Assembly: GCA_903935335.1 (NCBI GenBank)
Contig: CAIZRG010000006.1
Location: 107,049 to 171,048 of the forward strand
DNA length: 64,000 nucleotides
DNA from: Oligoflexia bacterium
GTDB taxonomy: Bacteria > Bdellovibrionota > UBA1018
Direction: 5' to 3'
Each line of letters starts with the position of its first letter. Position 1 is the first letter of the stretch. Shown in pieces: positions 37,055-48,136 of the stretch. Made by a program: the position numbers and the translations under genes. Under the pieces are notes generated by a model, which worked only from the letters and a program-made list of their open reading frames with translations, made no database searches and had not been told where the DNA came from.

Positions 37055-39117
37055 GGCTCAGTCAGCATTAATCGAATCGTACCCCCATCTGCAATAGCCT
37101 TTCCTTCTTCAGGCAAATGACTTGAAACGACTCCTGTTCCAACAACTTCTAAACAGAGTCGGTGACCTTTCAAAATCCGCACCACCTCTCGAGGAGACAA
37201 TCCTTTGAGGGATGGCATAATCCACCCAGAAGGGCGGTGGGCTTCTGCTTCTGAGCGTTGCAAGACAATATCTGCTTCTGGACTCACAAGGGTTTGATAA
37301 GCCGCTTGAGTCAATTTGAGTTGATCGCGAACAGCTCGATCCACTGATATTTTTTCAGCATCTAAAAAAATCGGCAAATTACAGCGATGAGCAACAGATG
37401 TTAAGACTTCTTTAAATAAAGGTGCTGCCGTTGCAGCACCATAATACACCCCTTGAGGCTCAGTCAGAGAAACAAAAATCACAATTTTTGGATCTACTTC
37501 CACTGCAAATCCAATAAAAGAGGCCATATATTTTTCATGTGAATATCGACCCGTAAGAGAATCTACCATTTGAGCGGTTCCCGTCTTCCCAGCCACCCGG
37601 TACCCTCCTAAGGCTGCCCTCATCCCAGTCCCCCCTTGTTCTGTGACTGAGGTGAGTGCCTCCACCACTTCTTGACTGACTTTTTGAGATAAAATTCGAG
37701 TGAAGTTCCCTTCTAAAGAAAATTCAGAATAAGATTTCTGTCCTTGAACTTTTTTAATTAAACTCGGTGTAACAAGCCACCCTCCATTGACAAGTGCAGC
37801 ATAGGCCCGAGTCATTTGAAGAGGGGTCACCAAAATTCCCTGACCAAAACCAATATTAGCTAAAGCCAAGGGGCCCCATTCTTTGCGCGGAGGGATTCTT
37901 CCCTGAATTTCTCCTGGAAATCCAAGACCCGTTTTTGAACCCAACCCAAAGGACTGGATCGTTTTAAAGTATCGATCCGCACCGAGCTTCAAAGCAAACT
38001 TGGAAGCTGCCACATTACTCGAAACCTGGATCATCTTTTTGAGGTCCACCCATTCAAATTTTTCAGAAGCAGTGGCTTCTGAAATTTTATGCCCTTGAAC
38101 TAAGAAGGACCCTCTCTCACCCCAAACTTGGTCTGTCATTTTACCACCGTTCGACAGAACTCCAGCCATAAGTAGGGCTTTTAATGTAGATCCAGGTTCA
38201 AATCCATCCGTCACCGCTCGATTGCGCCTTTTATCAGCAGGAACCCTCTTTTCATTTGCATTAAAAGAAGGTTCATTGGCCATGGCTAAAACCTCTCCAT
38301 TGGCTGCGTTCATCACAATAATAGTCCCCGCTCGAGCCCCTGTCCTCTGGAGTGAATGGGCCAGTTCCATCTCAATTTCAAATTGAAGAGAGGCATCAAT
38401 GGTCAACGAAATGCTTTGGCCATCCTGAACACTTTTAGCAGCAACGGCATCAATAAAAGTGGGTCGACCCAGGGCATCTTTAATCGCTGAGACAGAGACG
38501 ACTTTCCCTCGAAGACGATCATTCATCCAAAGCTCAACTCCCTCAATCCCTTCTGAATCGACATTAACATCTCCTAAAATATGAGAAGCAAGCTTTCCAT
38601 GCGGATACATCCGTTCACTTTCTTTAACCAACCAAAGGCCATCGACCCAATCCCCTTCTGCGGCAATAACTCTCAATTTTTTAAAACGCCTGAGTTCTGC
38701 ATCTGATAAATGTCTCTTGATCCAAACAAACTCTCTTTTTTCATTGAACTTATGAAATAATTTACTAAAAGGAATATTCACAGATTTAGATAAAAGGCGA
38801 GCCACAGACTTTTTGTTGTGAATTTTACCGGGATTGGCAGCAAGACTATGGGTCTCTACGTTCACAGCAAGCGGTTCTCCATTACGGTCTAAAATAGATC
38901 CTCGCCGTGGACGAATCAAAGATCGGGACTGAAACTGTCTGCGTGCCATCCCCTCTAATCTAGGGTTCCTTAAGAGCTGAATATAGGCAGCTCTTAACAA
39001 AATCACTGCCGAAAAAAAAATACAAACAAGCATCGTACAGGTGAGACGAGTTTTGACCCCAATGCCTGGAGTTGGCTTCTGAGAAACAAAATCAGGGGTC
39101 ATTCTGAGCCATCTCAT
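37051..39117 (-). CDS. ftsI: Septal transpeptidase FtsI (PBP3) with a PASTA domain
   Basis: Class B penicillin-binding protein for septal crosslinking. A membrane anchor at about 25-47 is followed by the RRGSILDRNGEPLA pedestal motif and the transpeptidase domain with SxxK in GFEPGSTLKALL, SxN in SSNVAASK and KTG in VAGKTGTAQ. The C-terminal 60 residues (MPSLKGLSPREVVRILKG) form a PASTA domain, as in Spo VD-like and deltaproteobacterial FtsI. ATG at 39117 or, five codons in, 39102; both overlap ftsL. Length is 688 residues. Confidence 0.95.
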   Translation of the reverse strand: MRWLRMTPDFVSQKPTPGIGVKTRLTCTMLVCIFFSAVILLRAAYIQLLRNPRLEGMARRQFQSRSLIRPRRGSILDRNGEPLAVNVETHSLAANPGKIHNKKSVARLLSKSVNIPFSKLFHKFNEKREFVWIKRHLSDAELRRFKKLRVIAAEGDWVDGLWLVKESERMYPHGKLASHILGDVNVDSEGIEGVELWMNDRLRGKVVSVSAIKDALGRPTFIDAVAAKSVQDGQSISLTIDASLQFEIEMELAHSLQRTGARAGTIIVMNAANGEVLAMANEPSFNANEKRVPADKRRNRAVTDGFEPGSTLKALLMAGVLSNGGKMTDQVWGERGSFLVQGHKISEATASEKFEWVDLKKMIQVSSNVAASKFALKLGADRYFKTIQSFGLGSKTGLGFPGEIQGRIPPRKEWGPLALANIGFGQGILVTPLQMTRAYAALVNGGWLVTPSLIKKVQGQKSYSEFSLEGNFTRILSQKVSQEVVEALTSVTEQGGTGMRAALGGYRVAGKTGTAQMVDSLTGRYSHEKYMASFIGFAVEVDPKIVIFVSLTEPQGVYYGAATAAPLFKEVLTSVAHRCNLPIFLDAEKISVDRAVRDQLKLTQAAYQTLVSPEADIVLQRSEAEAHRPSGWIMPSLKGLSPREVVRILKGHRLCLEVVGTGVVSSHLPEEGKAIADGGTIRLMLTEP

Positions 39118-39382
39118 TTTTTTTAAATCTCACGACCTGATCAACCCGGGGCTGAGACAACCCGAACACCGTACGTGCCAAGACTTCCAAGCGGCGAGGA
39201 GATCTGAGAGCAGCCACTTTGAGCTGGAACATCTCTCGATCTTGGCTTGCCTTTTCAATCTGTTGTTGTGCTTGATTAATTGCATAAGTAGTGCGAATCA
39301 CGGTCAAGCGAAGCCAAACGGTTCCTGTAGCAAAAATCATCAGACCTGGAATAGTCCAATAGGGAACCCATTTTTTTAGCAT
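39092..39382 (-). CDS. ftsL: Cell division protein FtsL
   Basis: A 96-residue bitopic protein: one membrane helix (about 8-28) followed by a periplasmic coiled coil (INQAQQQIEKASQDREMFQLK) and the short conserved block RRLEVLARTVFGLSQP. Identity rests on size, architecture and its slot between rsmH and ftsI. It overlaps rsmH by 7 bp at the start and ftsI by up to 26 bp at the end. Confidence 0.85.
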   Translation of the reverse strand: MLKKWVPYWTIPGLMIFATGTVWLRLTVIRTTYAINQAQQQIEKASQDREMFQLKVAALRSPRRLEVLARTVFGLSQPRVDQVVRFKKNEMAQNDP

Positions 39383-40332
39383 TTCAAGAATTTTTCCTGT
39401 TGTTTGTCTAAACGGAATCGCTCACCCAATCTCAGTTTTGCACTTCGTGCCCTTGGGTTGCTTCTCGTCTCTTCTTCACTCGCCTGAAGAGGCTTTTTTG
39501 TCAGAGAATAAAACCATTTCTTGCTCTGAAAGAAACGCTTTACCTTGCGATCCTCGAGTGAATGAAAACTTAAGATGGCCACTCTTCCTCCCTCTTTAAC
39601 GCTAGGAATCACTTGATTCAGCAATGCATCCAACTGACCTAGCTCATCATTAACAGCCATTCGGAGAGCTTGAAACGTTCGTGTTGCAACATGGATTCGA
39701 CCGTGTCTTGCTTGAGGCGGAGTCGCTTTCACAACCACGTCGACCAGTTCTTGAGTCGTTGCCGGAAGCACTCCCTGGCAGCGTCGTTCTATAATAGCTG
39801 AAGAAATACGTCTTGAAAATCTCTCTTCACCCCACTCTCGAAGAATCATTTCTAACTCAGATTCAGAAATCTGCTGAAGAAGCTCAAAGCAACTCTGCCC
39901 TTGAGACGGATCCAACCGCATATCAAGCGGGCCATCGATTCGAAAGCTCAAACCCCTCTCAGAATTTTGCAATTGATCACTGGAAAAACCCAAATCTGCC
40001 ATCAGCCCTAAAACAGGACGACGACTCACCACTTCCCGGAGCTCTCCAAACCGTCCGTGGACAACTTCCAATCGGCCTTGAGTGATTTCAAGATGAAACC
40101 GAGCTTTTGCCCGCTGTACTGCATCATAATCCTGATCCACCGCTAAAACTCGATGTTTTTGTAGAGCTTCTTTTGTTAAAAATTCCTTAAGAAAGCTTGA
40201 GCAATGCCCTCCCCCACCCAAAGTGCAATCGACCAACCAATGGGACTCAGCGCTGAGTGGCAATTGCAAGAAAGGCTCAATGAGAGCCTCTACAATAGGC
40301 TCTACTAAAACAGGAAAATGGCAGGTGAACAT
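39376..40332 (-). CDS. rsmH: 16S rRNA (cytosine1402-N4)-methyltransferase RsmH
   Basis: SAM-dependent methyltransferase (formerly MraW) acting on C1402 of 16S rRNA. Motifs: HFPVLVEPIVEAL, DCTLGGGGHCSSFL (SAM site), DQDYDAVQRAK, LMADLGFSSDQL and FSFHSLEDRKVKRFF in the family form ILSFHSLEDRKVK. Length is 318 residues. Its ATG overlaps the stop of the upstream PBP gene by one base (TAATG). mraZ, which commonly precedes rsmH, is absent. Confidence 0.95.
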   Translation of the reverse strand: MFTCHFPVLVEPIVEALIEPFLQLPLSAESHWLVDCTLGGGGHCSSFLKEFLTKEALQKHRVLAVDQDYDAVQRAKARFHLEITQGRLEVVHGRFGELREVVSRRPVLGLMADLGFSSDQLQNSERGLSFRIDGPLDMRLDPSQGQSCFELLQQISESELEMILREWGEERFSRRISSAIIERRCQGVLPATTQELVDVVVKATPPQARHGRIHVATRTFQALRMAVNDELGQLDALLNQVIPSVKEGGRVAILSFHSLEDRKVKRFFQSKKWFYSLTKKPLQASEEETRSNPRARSAKLRLGERFRLDKQQEKFLKC

Positions 40333-41645
40333 TAATTCTTAACTACCGCTTTTGCCACTGTCTTGACTACTGTTTTTGCTACTGTTTTTGAAGGATGGCG
40401 CAAAGAATCTCTAAAATAGCTTTCAATCGCAAGACGTGCCAAATAAGACGATTTCACTCTCCATTGTTTTTGATGAATTGTCAGAGCTGCAAAAGCAATC
40501 CTCTGTGATCCTGAGTCTGCATATCCTACAAACCAGTCATATTTCCCAGGAGGGCTATCCCCAGTCAAAGACCCTGTTTTTCCACCTACATCCATAAAAG
40601 AAAAATCTTTTCTAAAAAATCCTCGGAATGAACTTCGCGAAGTTCCTCTCATCACCGTTTCTTTCATAAGAGACCGAATGACTCGAGCCGTATCAGGATC
40701 AATTGCAACCTGAGCAACCTTTGGAACAGCAGAATACAACAAAGACCCATCGGCTTTAGCAATGGATTGAACCATATAAGGTTCCATAATCACTCCATGA
40801 TTTGCGACCGAAGCTGCAATCAACGCTCCTTGTAGGGGGCTCATTGTATTGCCTCGTGTAAAACCTGACGCGCTCTCTGCTAATCCCCAGGAATCCTCAG
40901 GAATCAAAGCATGACCTTCTTCAATAGAGAAATCGGCAATAATCTTCCTATTAAACCCAAAGCGACCCGCATAATCTCGCAATGAATGAGAACCTACTGT
41001 GAATACCCCGATTTTACCAAAAACGGTATTAATGGAGTGTGCAAATGCATCTTTTAAAGTAATGAATTGGGTCCAACGAGTCATCTGATTTTTAAAAATT
41101 TGGCCTTTATAAAGAGTATGCTTTCGACCATTAAATGGGATCAGCGTATCAGCCGAAATTTTGTGTTCTTCAATGGCTGCAGCCGCTGTTACAACCTTAA
41201 ACACAGAAGCTGATGGAAAAGTTGCTCTTAAAGCTAAGTTTTCCTTAATTTTATTCTGTTTAGAAAAGCTCACCATCGATAAAATACGCCCACTCACAGG
41301 ATCTATAGCCACAAAAGCACCATAATCAGGACCATACGATTGGAAAAAACTCTCCATTGACCTTTGAAGCTTAACGTCAAAAGAATAGTTGACCTTGCCT
41401 TGAATCTTATTTTTTTGCTTTCCATTCGAGCTAAGCTCAATCTCAGTGGGGAACCGATAAAAAGATGCCGAATGCTTTAAAGCGTCCGCCACATCATTCT
41501 TGGTCAAAACAGCTTTTTTCTTAGATACTAAGTGAGACACTAAGATGGATAGAGGTAATTTGAGCGCTCTCCAAGCAAAAACCAGGGTTGCCAAACTTAA
41601 AAAAATAAAAAGAGTCCTCACTGGAGGACTCCAAAAGCGCTTCAT
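40332..41645 (-). CDS. Penicillin-binding transpeptidase heading the dcw cluster
   Basis: A 437-residue protein with an N-terminal membrane helix (about 8-28) and a penicillin-binding transpeptidase domain: SVFK (SxxK) at 147-150, SIN (SxN) in AHSINTVFG and KTGS in VGGKTGSLTGD. It lacks the pedestal of a normal class B PBP and a glycosyltransferase domain. The C-terminus is a Lys/Val/Ala repeat (KTVAKTVVKTVAKAVV), perhaps from slippage. ATG at 41645 is preferred over the TTG at 41681. It overlaps rsmH by one base and divergently faces amn across about 118 bp, where the cluster promoter must be. Confidence 0.85.
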   Translation of the reverse strand: MKRFWSPPVRTLFIFLSLATLVFAWRALKLPLSILVSHLVSKKKAVLTKNDVADALKHSASFYRFPTEIELSSNGKQKNKIQGKVNYSFDVKLQRSMESFFQSYGPDYGAFVAIDPVSGRILSMVSFSKQNKIKENLALRATFPSASVFKVVTAAAAIEEHKISADTLIPFNGRKHTLYKGQIFKNQMTRWTQFITLKDAFAHSINTVFGKIGVFTVGSHSLRDYAGRFGFNRKIIADFSIEEGHALIPEDSWGLAESASGFTRGNTMSPLQGALIAASVANHGVIMEPYMVQSIAKADGSLLYSAVPKVAQVAIDPDTARVIRSLMKETVMRGTSRSSFRGFFRKDFSFMDVGGKTGSLTGDSPPGKYDWFVGYADSGSQRIAFAALTIHQKQWRVKSSYLARLAIESYFRDSLRHPSKTVAKTVVKTVAKAVVKN

Positions 41646-41762
41646 ATTTTTAATTGTCGTTAAAACGCCCCTAATAATCAAGAATCAAATGCCTTTTAAA
41701 AACTGATTTTCTAATTTCAGTATGCTCTTGTATCAGTGAGTCAGCAACTGTAAGCTGAAGTT

Positions 41763-43662
<1,900 letters not shown>

Positions 43663-43677
43663 TGAGGTTAGATTGAA

Positions 43678-44304
43678 GTGGCTTATCAACAAAAAGATTA
43701 TTTTTTCCAAAAAGCAAAATCTGAAAATTATGCTGCTCGATCCATCTTTAAACTCCAAGAGATTAATGAGCGCTTTAAAATCCTGCGAGCAGGTTACAAA
43801 GTTTTAGACTTAGGAGCTGCTCCAGGATCCTGGTCCCAGTATGCCTCCACCCAAGTCGGCAAACAAGGTCGGGTTTTAGGTATTGACCTTCAACCGATTC
43901 AGCTAACTCTACCCAATACGATGTTTATTCAGGATGACTTAAGAAAATGTGATCTAGAAGCCATTTTAAATGCTCATCAGATGCCTCCACCCGTAGATGT
44001 TGTTCTCTCTGACATGGCACCTAAGACTACCGGAATTCATATTACTGATCAAATTCGTTCCCTGGAGCTATGTGAGCTTGCTTTAGCAACTGCTGATCAG
44101 CTTCTCAGGCCAAGAGGCAGTTTTATCTGTAAATTATTTCAGAGTGATGAATTTGAAAATTTTCGCTCCTCCCTTCGTAAGCGCTTTGGCAAGGTTGAAG
44201 TCCTCAGACCTAAAAGCACCCGAAAAGAGAGTAAAGAAATTTTTTTCATTTGCTTACAAAACCAAAACTCAAAAAACTTTGGAAAAAATTCGGCTCTCAG
44301 ATAA
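43678..44304 (+). CDS. rlmE: 23S rRNA (uridine2552-2'-O)-methyltransferase RlmE (RrmJ/FtsJ)
   Basis: SAM enzyme that methylates the A-loop of 23S rRNA. The GTG start follows a weak site. Motifs: RSIFKLQEINERF (first catalytic Lys), VLDLGAAPGSWSQYAS (SAM), VLSDMAPKTTG (Asp), FICKLFQ (second Lys) and ESKEIFFIC (Glu), giving the complete K-D-K-E tetrad. The 208-residue length is normal. It lies 15 bp after mreB. Confidence 0.95.
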   Translation: MAYQQKDYFFQKAKSENYAARSIFKLQEINERFKILRAGYKVLDLGAAPGSWSQYASTQVGKQGRVLGIDLQPIQLTLPNTMFIQDDLRKCDLEAILNAHQMPPPVDVVLSDMAPKTTGIHITDQIRSLELCELALATADQLLRPRGSFICKLFQSDEFENFRSSLRKRFGKVEVLRPKSTRKESKEIFFICLQNQNSKNFGKNSALR

Positions 44305-44314
44305 ACTTTCCTCT

Positions 44315-44977
44315 ATGTTTGTTTTTTCCAATTTAGCAATCAGTCTTGACGGTAAGATTGCAACTCGCAAGCGCAACTTCCTTTCCTTAGGTACTCAAGA
44401 AGACCTGAAACACATGAAAAAATTACGCTCTCAATGCGATGGAATTTTGATGGGCGCAACGACTCTTAGAGAATTCCGCAAACCCTGTTTATCCATGAAA
44501 GAGGGCCCCCACCCTGCAAACATTGTGATGACCTCAAGTCTTGAAAAATTTTCTACAAATTGGGAGTACTTTCAGGACAAAAATCTTGAGCGGATTTTCT
44601 TCATTGGCTCAGGAACTTCAAAACTCAAGATCAAAGAATTTTCTAAATATTCAGAGCTGATCTTCTTAAGAAAAAACTCCCCAAAACATCCTTTAGCCGA
44701 TCAAATCATCGATCATCTTGAAAAAAGAGGTATGAAACGACTTCTGATTGAAGGAGGAGGTCAAATCATGTGGAACTTTGTGAGTCGTAACTGGATTGAT
44801 GAGTATCATGTCACATTAACCCCTAAAATCCTGGGGGGGTCGCTTTCTCCAACCTTAGTCGATGGTCACGGATTTTCTCCACACGAGATTCTCCGTCTTA
44901 CTTTAAAAAGCTGCCGAGTCATCAAAAATGAACTGTATCTTGTGTATAAAAGGCGTCTCCACCGTGAGCTGATTTAG
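44315..44977 (+). CDS. RibD C-terminal-type (dihydrofolate-reductase-fold) reductase
   Basis: A 220-residue protein with the RibD reductase fold: NLAISLDGKIATRK near the start, CDGILMGATTLREFRKP and the late IEGGGQIMWNFVSRNWIDEYHVTLTPKILGG (shown in pattern). Family members reduce diaminohydroxyphosphoribosylamino-pyrimidine in riboflavin synthesis or act on other substrates. The deaminase half of RibD is missing, so it may be a stand-alone reductase. The frame extends upstream inside rlmE; the ATG at 44315, 10 bp after the rlmE stop, is the likely start. Confidence 0.8.
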   Translation: MFVFSNLAISLDGKIATRKRNFLSLGTQEDLKHMKKLRSQCDGILMGATTLREFRKPCLSMKEGPHPANIVMTSSLEKFSTNWEYFQDKNLERIFFIGSGTSKLKIKEFSKYSELIFLRKNSPKHPLADQIIDHLEKRGMKRLLIEGGGQIMWNFVSRNWIDEYHVTLTPKILGGSLSPTLVDGHGFSPHEILRLTLKSCRVIKNELYLVYKRRLHRELI

Positions 44978-45192
44978 CGGAACCGATAGTTAGGATTGAC
45001 AGGGCACCCAGGACAAGCAGCACTGATCTGTTTTATATAAAATCCCCAAATGCCCACGAGTGTTTTTCGAAACCCACTCGCCATCACCACCACTAACGAA
45101 AGAGCTACTAAAATCATCAAAATATATTCAACAAAGGCTTGCCCTTGAGAGTTGAGAAGAGTAGTCTGTTTAGAACTTAAAATCTTACTCAT
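44974..45192 (-). CDS. Small pilin-like membrane peptide (class III signal)
   Basis: Seventy-two residues with a hydrophilic leader, the processing-site pattern GQAFVEY and one hydrophobic helix (about 22-42), then a Cys-containing tail (CPGC). This is the layout of Flp/TadE-like or type IV-pilin-like subunits cleaved after Gly by a prepilin peptidase. No pilus assembly genes are in the window. It overlaps the end of the reductase gene by 4 bp, convergently, and is divergent from the TlpA-like gene. Confidence 0.6.
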   Translation of the reverse strand: MSKILSSKQTTLLNSQGQAFVEYILMILVALSLVVVMASGFRKTLVGIWGFYIKQISAACPGCPVNPNYRFR

Positions 45193-45222
45193 ACTTTCTA
45201 TTGTAAGGTATATTCATAGGCG

Positions 45223-45807
45223 ATGACAACTCTCACTCCTCAGTTTAAGCAATCCTTCCTTAAGGTACTTTTGCCTATTTTTTTTCTGACATTAGTCATT
45301 GGGCTTGCTTTACAATCCATCCAGTTTTTCCTCTCTTCCCAAGGCACTTCAGCCAATCATCGCCACTCCATGGATATTCAGGTTGGAAATCAACTCCCAG
45401 ATTTTTCGCTCAGTCCATGGAATGGAAAAGAAATTCAAGTGTCTGATCTAAAAGGTCGAATACTGATTCTAAATTTCTGGGCTGCTTGGTGTGGAGCCTG
45501 TCTGGAGGAAATGCCATCTCTCGTTGAGCTCGAAAAAAAATACCGTAAGCAAGGAGTCCTGGTTCTAGGGATCAACTTAGATGACAATCCTGAGTCGGTT
45601 GTCCCTAAAATTCTAAAAAAATATGGAATTCAATTCCCTGTCTTTAAAGACACTGAAGGGAAAATATCAGAACTCTTGAATGTTCATGCGATTCCATTAA
45701 CCGTGGTGCTTAATCAGGACCGAAAAATTCTACTCATTCAAAATGGAAGTCAAAATTGGAATTCTCATCATTTCCATTTAGAACTGGAGAGATGGTTATC
45801 CGAATGA
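45223..45807 (+). CDS. TlpA/ResA-like membrane-anchored thioredoxin
   Basis: A 194-residue protein anchored by an N-terminal helix (about 12-33), with a periplasmic thioredoxin domain. The active site is AAWCGACLEEMPSL, then LGINLDDNPESV and the cis-Pro region (HAIPLTVVLNQD). It probably reduces disulfides in exported proteins or helps cytochrome maturation; there are no cytochrome genes nearby to decide. It overlaps the following PAP2 gene. Confidence 0.85.
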   Translation: MTTLTPQFKQSFLKVLLPIFFLTLVIGLALQSIQFFLSSQGTSANHRHSMDIQVGNQLPDFSLSPWNGKEIQVSDLKGRILILNFWAAWCGACLEEMPSLVELEKKYRKQGVLVLGINLDDNPESVVPKILKKYGIQFPVFKDTEGKISELLNVHAIPLTVVLNQDRKILLIQNGSQNWNSHHFHLELERWLSE

Positions 45808-46478
45808 ATCTGTCACCCTTAAAACACTTAAAAGCACTCTCCCCGCCATGGTGCTTTCCAATCTTTGTGACTCGAAACAATAAATATTGGATGGGCTTTG
45901 GATTGTTTATTTTTGCGGTCCTTCTCTATCTTTCCAGCAACCATTATCATTTCATTGAGCCTAGACTTTTACCTATGTCTTGGATCGATCAAGCAGTGCC
46001 ATTTATCCCTCATTCTGTTTGGATCTATATCAGTGAGTATTTCTTTTTTCTTGTGGTCTATATGACCTGCCAAGACATGGTGAACTTGAATAAATATTTC
46101 TATTCGTTTCTTATTTTACAAACCGTAAGTGTTGCTATTTTTTGGATAGCACCCACGACTTATCCACGGGATCAATTTCCGCTTCCAGAAACTTTAGATA
46201 CTCTCACTTATCTTGTCTTTGCAAATCTCAGGGTAACAGATACTCCTGCCAACTGCTGCCCTAGCCTCCATGTCAGCAGCGTATATCTGTCTTCTTTCCT
46301 CTTCTTAAAAGAACAGCCTAAAAAGTTTCCCCTTTTTTTTACTTGGGGCACAGCCATTGCTCTTTCTACCCTAACCACTAAACAACACTACTTAATCGAT
46401 GTCATCGCGGGAATCTTGATGGCGGTAATGACTTATTGGTTTTTCCATCGGATCGTTACTTATAAATCTCCCAATTAA
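45804..46478 (+). CDS. PAP2-superfamily membrane phosphatase/transferase
   Basis: An integral membrane protein of about 224 residues with five or six helices. It has the PAP2 core motifs in variant form: CCPSLHVSS (PSxH) and TKQHYLIDVIAG (the H-x-x-x-D motif). The RP-containing first motif is not clear. Such proteins dephosphorylate lipid phosphates or transfer phospho-headgroups, as in inositol-phosphorylceramide synthase-type enzymes. The ATG at 45804 overlaps the TlpA stop (ATGA); an upstream ATG at 45792 is possible. It overlaps convergent rpe by 4 bp. Confidence 0.7.
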   Translation: MNLSPLKHLKALSPPWCFPIFVTRNNKYWMGFGLFIFAVLLYLSSNHYHFIEPRLLPMSWIDQAVPFIPHSVWIYISEYFFFLVVYMTCQDMVNLNKYFYSFLILQTVSVAIFWIAPTTYPRDQFPLPETLDTLTYLVFANLRVTDTPANCCPSLHVSSVYLSSFLFLKEQPKKFPLFFTWGTAIALSTLTTKQHYLIDVIAGILMAVMTYWFFHRIVTYKSPN

Positions 46479-47149
46479 TTTTTCGAAGCCGTTTTTATGT
46501 CATGAATTGTTTTTTCACGATCCGAACTTGAAAAAAGAGCAGAACCCACGACAAAAATATCTGCTCCAGCCTGACGCAACTTCCCAGCATTCTGAGCACT
46601 AATGCCCCCATCCACCTCAATTAAAAAAGAATATTCACCTCGCAAACAAGCCAGTCTTTTGACTTTATCATAGGAGGACTCAATGAACTTTTGTCCACCC
46701 AAACCAGGATCCACACTCATCAATAAGATCAGATCCACCTGCTCTAAAACTTCCTCAATCAAGCACAACGGAGAAGCAGGGTTCAAAGAAACACCGGCTT
46801 GGCAACCTAACCCCTGGATTTTGCTAATTACTCGGTGAAGATGAGCAGTAGACTCAGCATGAACCGTAATCATTTGAGCCCCAGCCCTTGCAAAAGGCTC
46901 AATCCAATCCTGAGGATGGCTCACCATCAGATGACAATCCAAGGGAAGCTGGGTGTGTGAACGAATCGCACTCACACCTAACGGACCCAAAGTCAAGTTT
47001 GGGACAAAATGTCCATCCATCACATCGATATGAAACCCATGAGCTCCTGCTTTTTCAACTTCTTGAACCTCCTTTCCTAAACATGAAAAATCAGCGGCTA
47101 AAAGAGAAGGAAAAACCCAAGGTAGATTTTTTGTTTGAGTTCGCATCAA
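46475..47149 (-). CDS. rpe: Ribulose-phosphate 3-epimerase
   Basis: Interconverts ribulose 5-phosphate and xylulose 5-phosphate. The 224-residue TIM barrel has PSLLAADFSCLGKEV, HIDVMDGHFVPNLTLGP, DCHLMVSHP, LMSVDPGLGGQKF and EVDGGISAQNA, all family signatures with the metal-binding His and Asp residues. It is the last gene of a minus-strand run (lptG, def, fmt, rpe) 54 bp after fmt. Confidence 0.96.
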   Translation of the reverse strand: MMRTQTKNLPWVFPSLLAADFSCLGKEVQEVEKAGAHGFHIDVMDGHFVPNLTLGPLGVSAIRSHTQLPLDCHLMVSHPQDWIEPFARAGAQMITVHAESTAHLHRVISKIQGLGCQAGVSLNPASPLCLIEEVLEQVDLILLMSVDPGLGGQKFIESSYDKVKRLACLRGEYSFLIEVDGGISAQNAGKLRQAGADIFVVGSALFSSSDREKTIHDIKTASKN

Positions 47150-47203
47150 GCCTGAGTCTAGCTCAAAAAAAGGATCATCTAAAGCTACAATCCATCAATC
47201 GAC

Positions 47204-48136
47204 TCAATCCAAATCCAGGGGTAAGGATTGTCCTCTCCCTTTGAGTCCATTTAAAAACTGGGAAGGCCCCACTTCCTTTTTCCCTTCCCATTGGAGACGG
47301 ATCAACTCTAATGAACCCTGGGAAGTTCCCAGTAAAACCATCCCTGTTCTTTCAAAAATCTTCCCGACAGGACCTTGGATTTCAGGATGAAATTGCGCTT
47401 GACGGATTTTCAAGCGTTCTCCCACTTGGACACTCGTTCCAGGCCAAGGATTGAGGGCTCGTACCCGACAATCTAGAGAAAACGCAGTTTCTCTAGGATC
47501 TAAACGCTCCATCTCCTTAGTAAGACGTGAAGCGTATTTTACCTGAGATTCATCTTGGACCTGAGAATGAAGACTTCCCTCTTCCAATCCAAGCAGAGTC
47601 GGAAGAACTAATTGAGCCCCTATTTCTGCTAAGCGATCATGAAGGGTTTGAAACGTTTCTCTTTCTGAAATCAAAGTCTTTACTTGTAAAAACACAGGAC
47701 CTGCGTCTAATTTTTCAACGAGCTGCATCGTAGAAACACCCGACTCTGAGTCTCCACTTAAAAGAGCCCACTGAATCGGAGCAGCCCCTCTCCACCGAGG
47801 AAGCAATGAAGAATGAACATTGATACAGCCCAGTCTTGGGAAGTTAAGAACATTTTTTTTTAAAATTTGACCGTAAGCGACTACCACAATCACATCCGGA
47901 CGAAGATCACAAAGCTGTTCAAACTCTCCCGGCAAAGAAAGCTTTTCAGGCTGAAACACAGGAAGCCCTAACTTCAAAGCAGTGAGTTTGACCGCTGAAG
48001 GTCTCAGACTCAACCCTCTACCTACAGACCGATCGGGTTGAGTATAGACTCCCAAAACCTGATGCTTTTCAGAGATGGCATGAAGTGAGGGGACTGCAAA
48101 TTGAGGAGTTCCCATAAAAACTACGCGAAGTCCCAT
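47204..48136 (-). CDS. fmt: Methionyl-tRNA formyltransferase
   Basis: Formylates initiator Met-tRNA. The 310-residue protein has VVFMGTPQFAVPSL, the active-site region NVHSSLLPRWRGAAPIQWALLSGD (Asn-His-Asp) and the C-terminal oligonucleotide-binding domain (RVRALNPWPGTSV). Overlap of one base with def (TAATG style) shows the classic def-fmt operon. Confidence 0.96.
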   Translation of the reverse strand: MGLRVVFMGTPQFAVPSLHAISEKHQVLGVYTQPDRSVGRGLSLRPSAVKLTALKLGLPVFQPEKLSLPGEFEQLCDLRPDVIVVVAYGQILKKNVLNFPRLGCINVHSSLLPRWRGAAPIQWALLSGDSESGVSTMQLVEKLDAGPVFLQVKTLISERETFQTLHDRLAEIGAQLVLPTLLGLEEGSLHSQVQDESQVKYASRLTKEMERLDPRETAFSLDCRVRALNPWPGTSVQVGERLKIRQAQFHPEIQGPVGKIFERTGMVLLGTSQGSLELIRLQWEGKKEVGPSQFLNGLKGRGQSLPLDLD

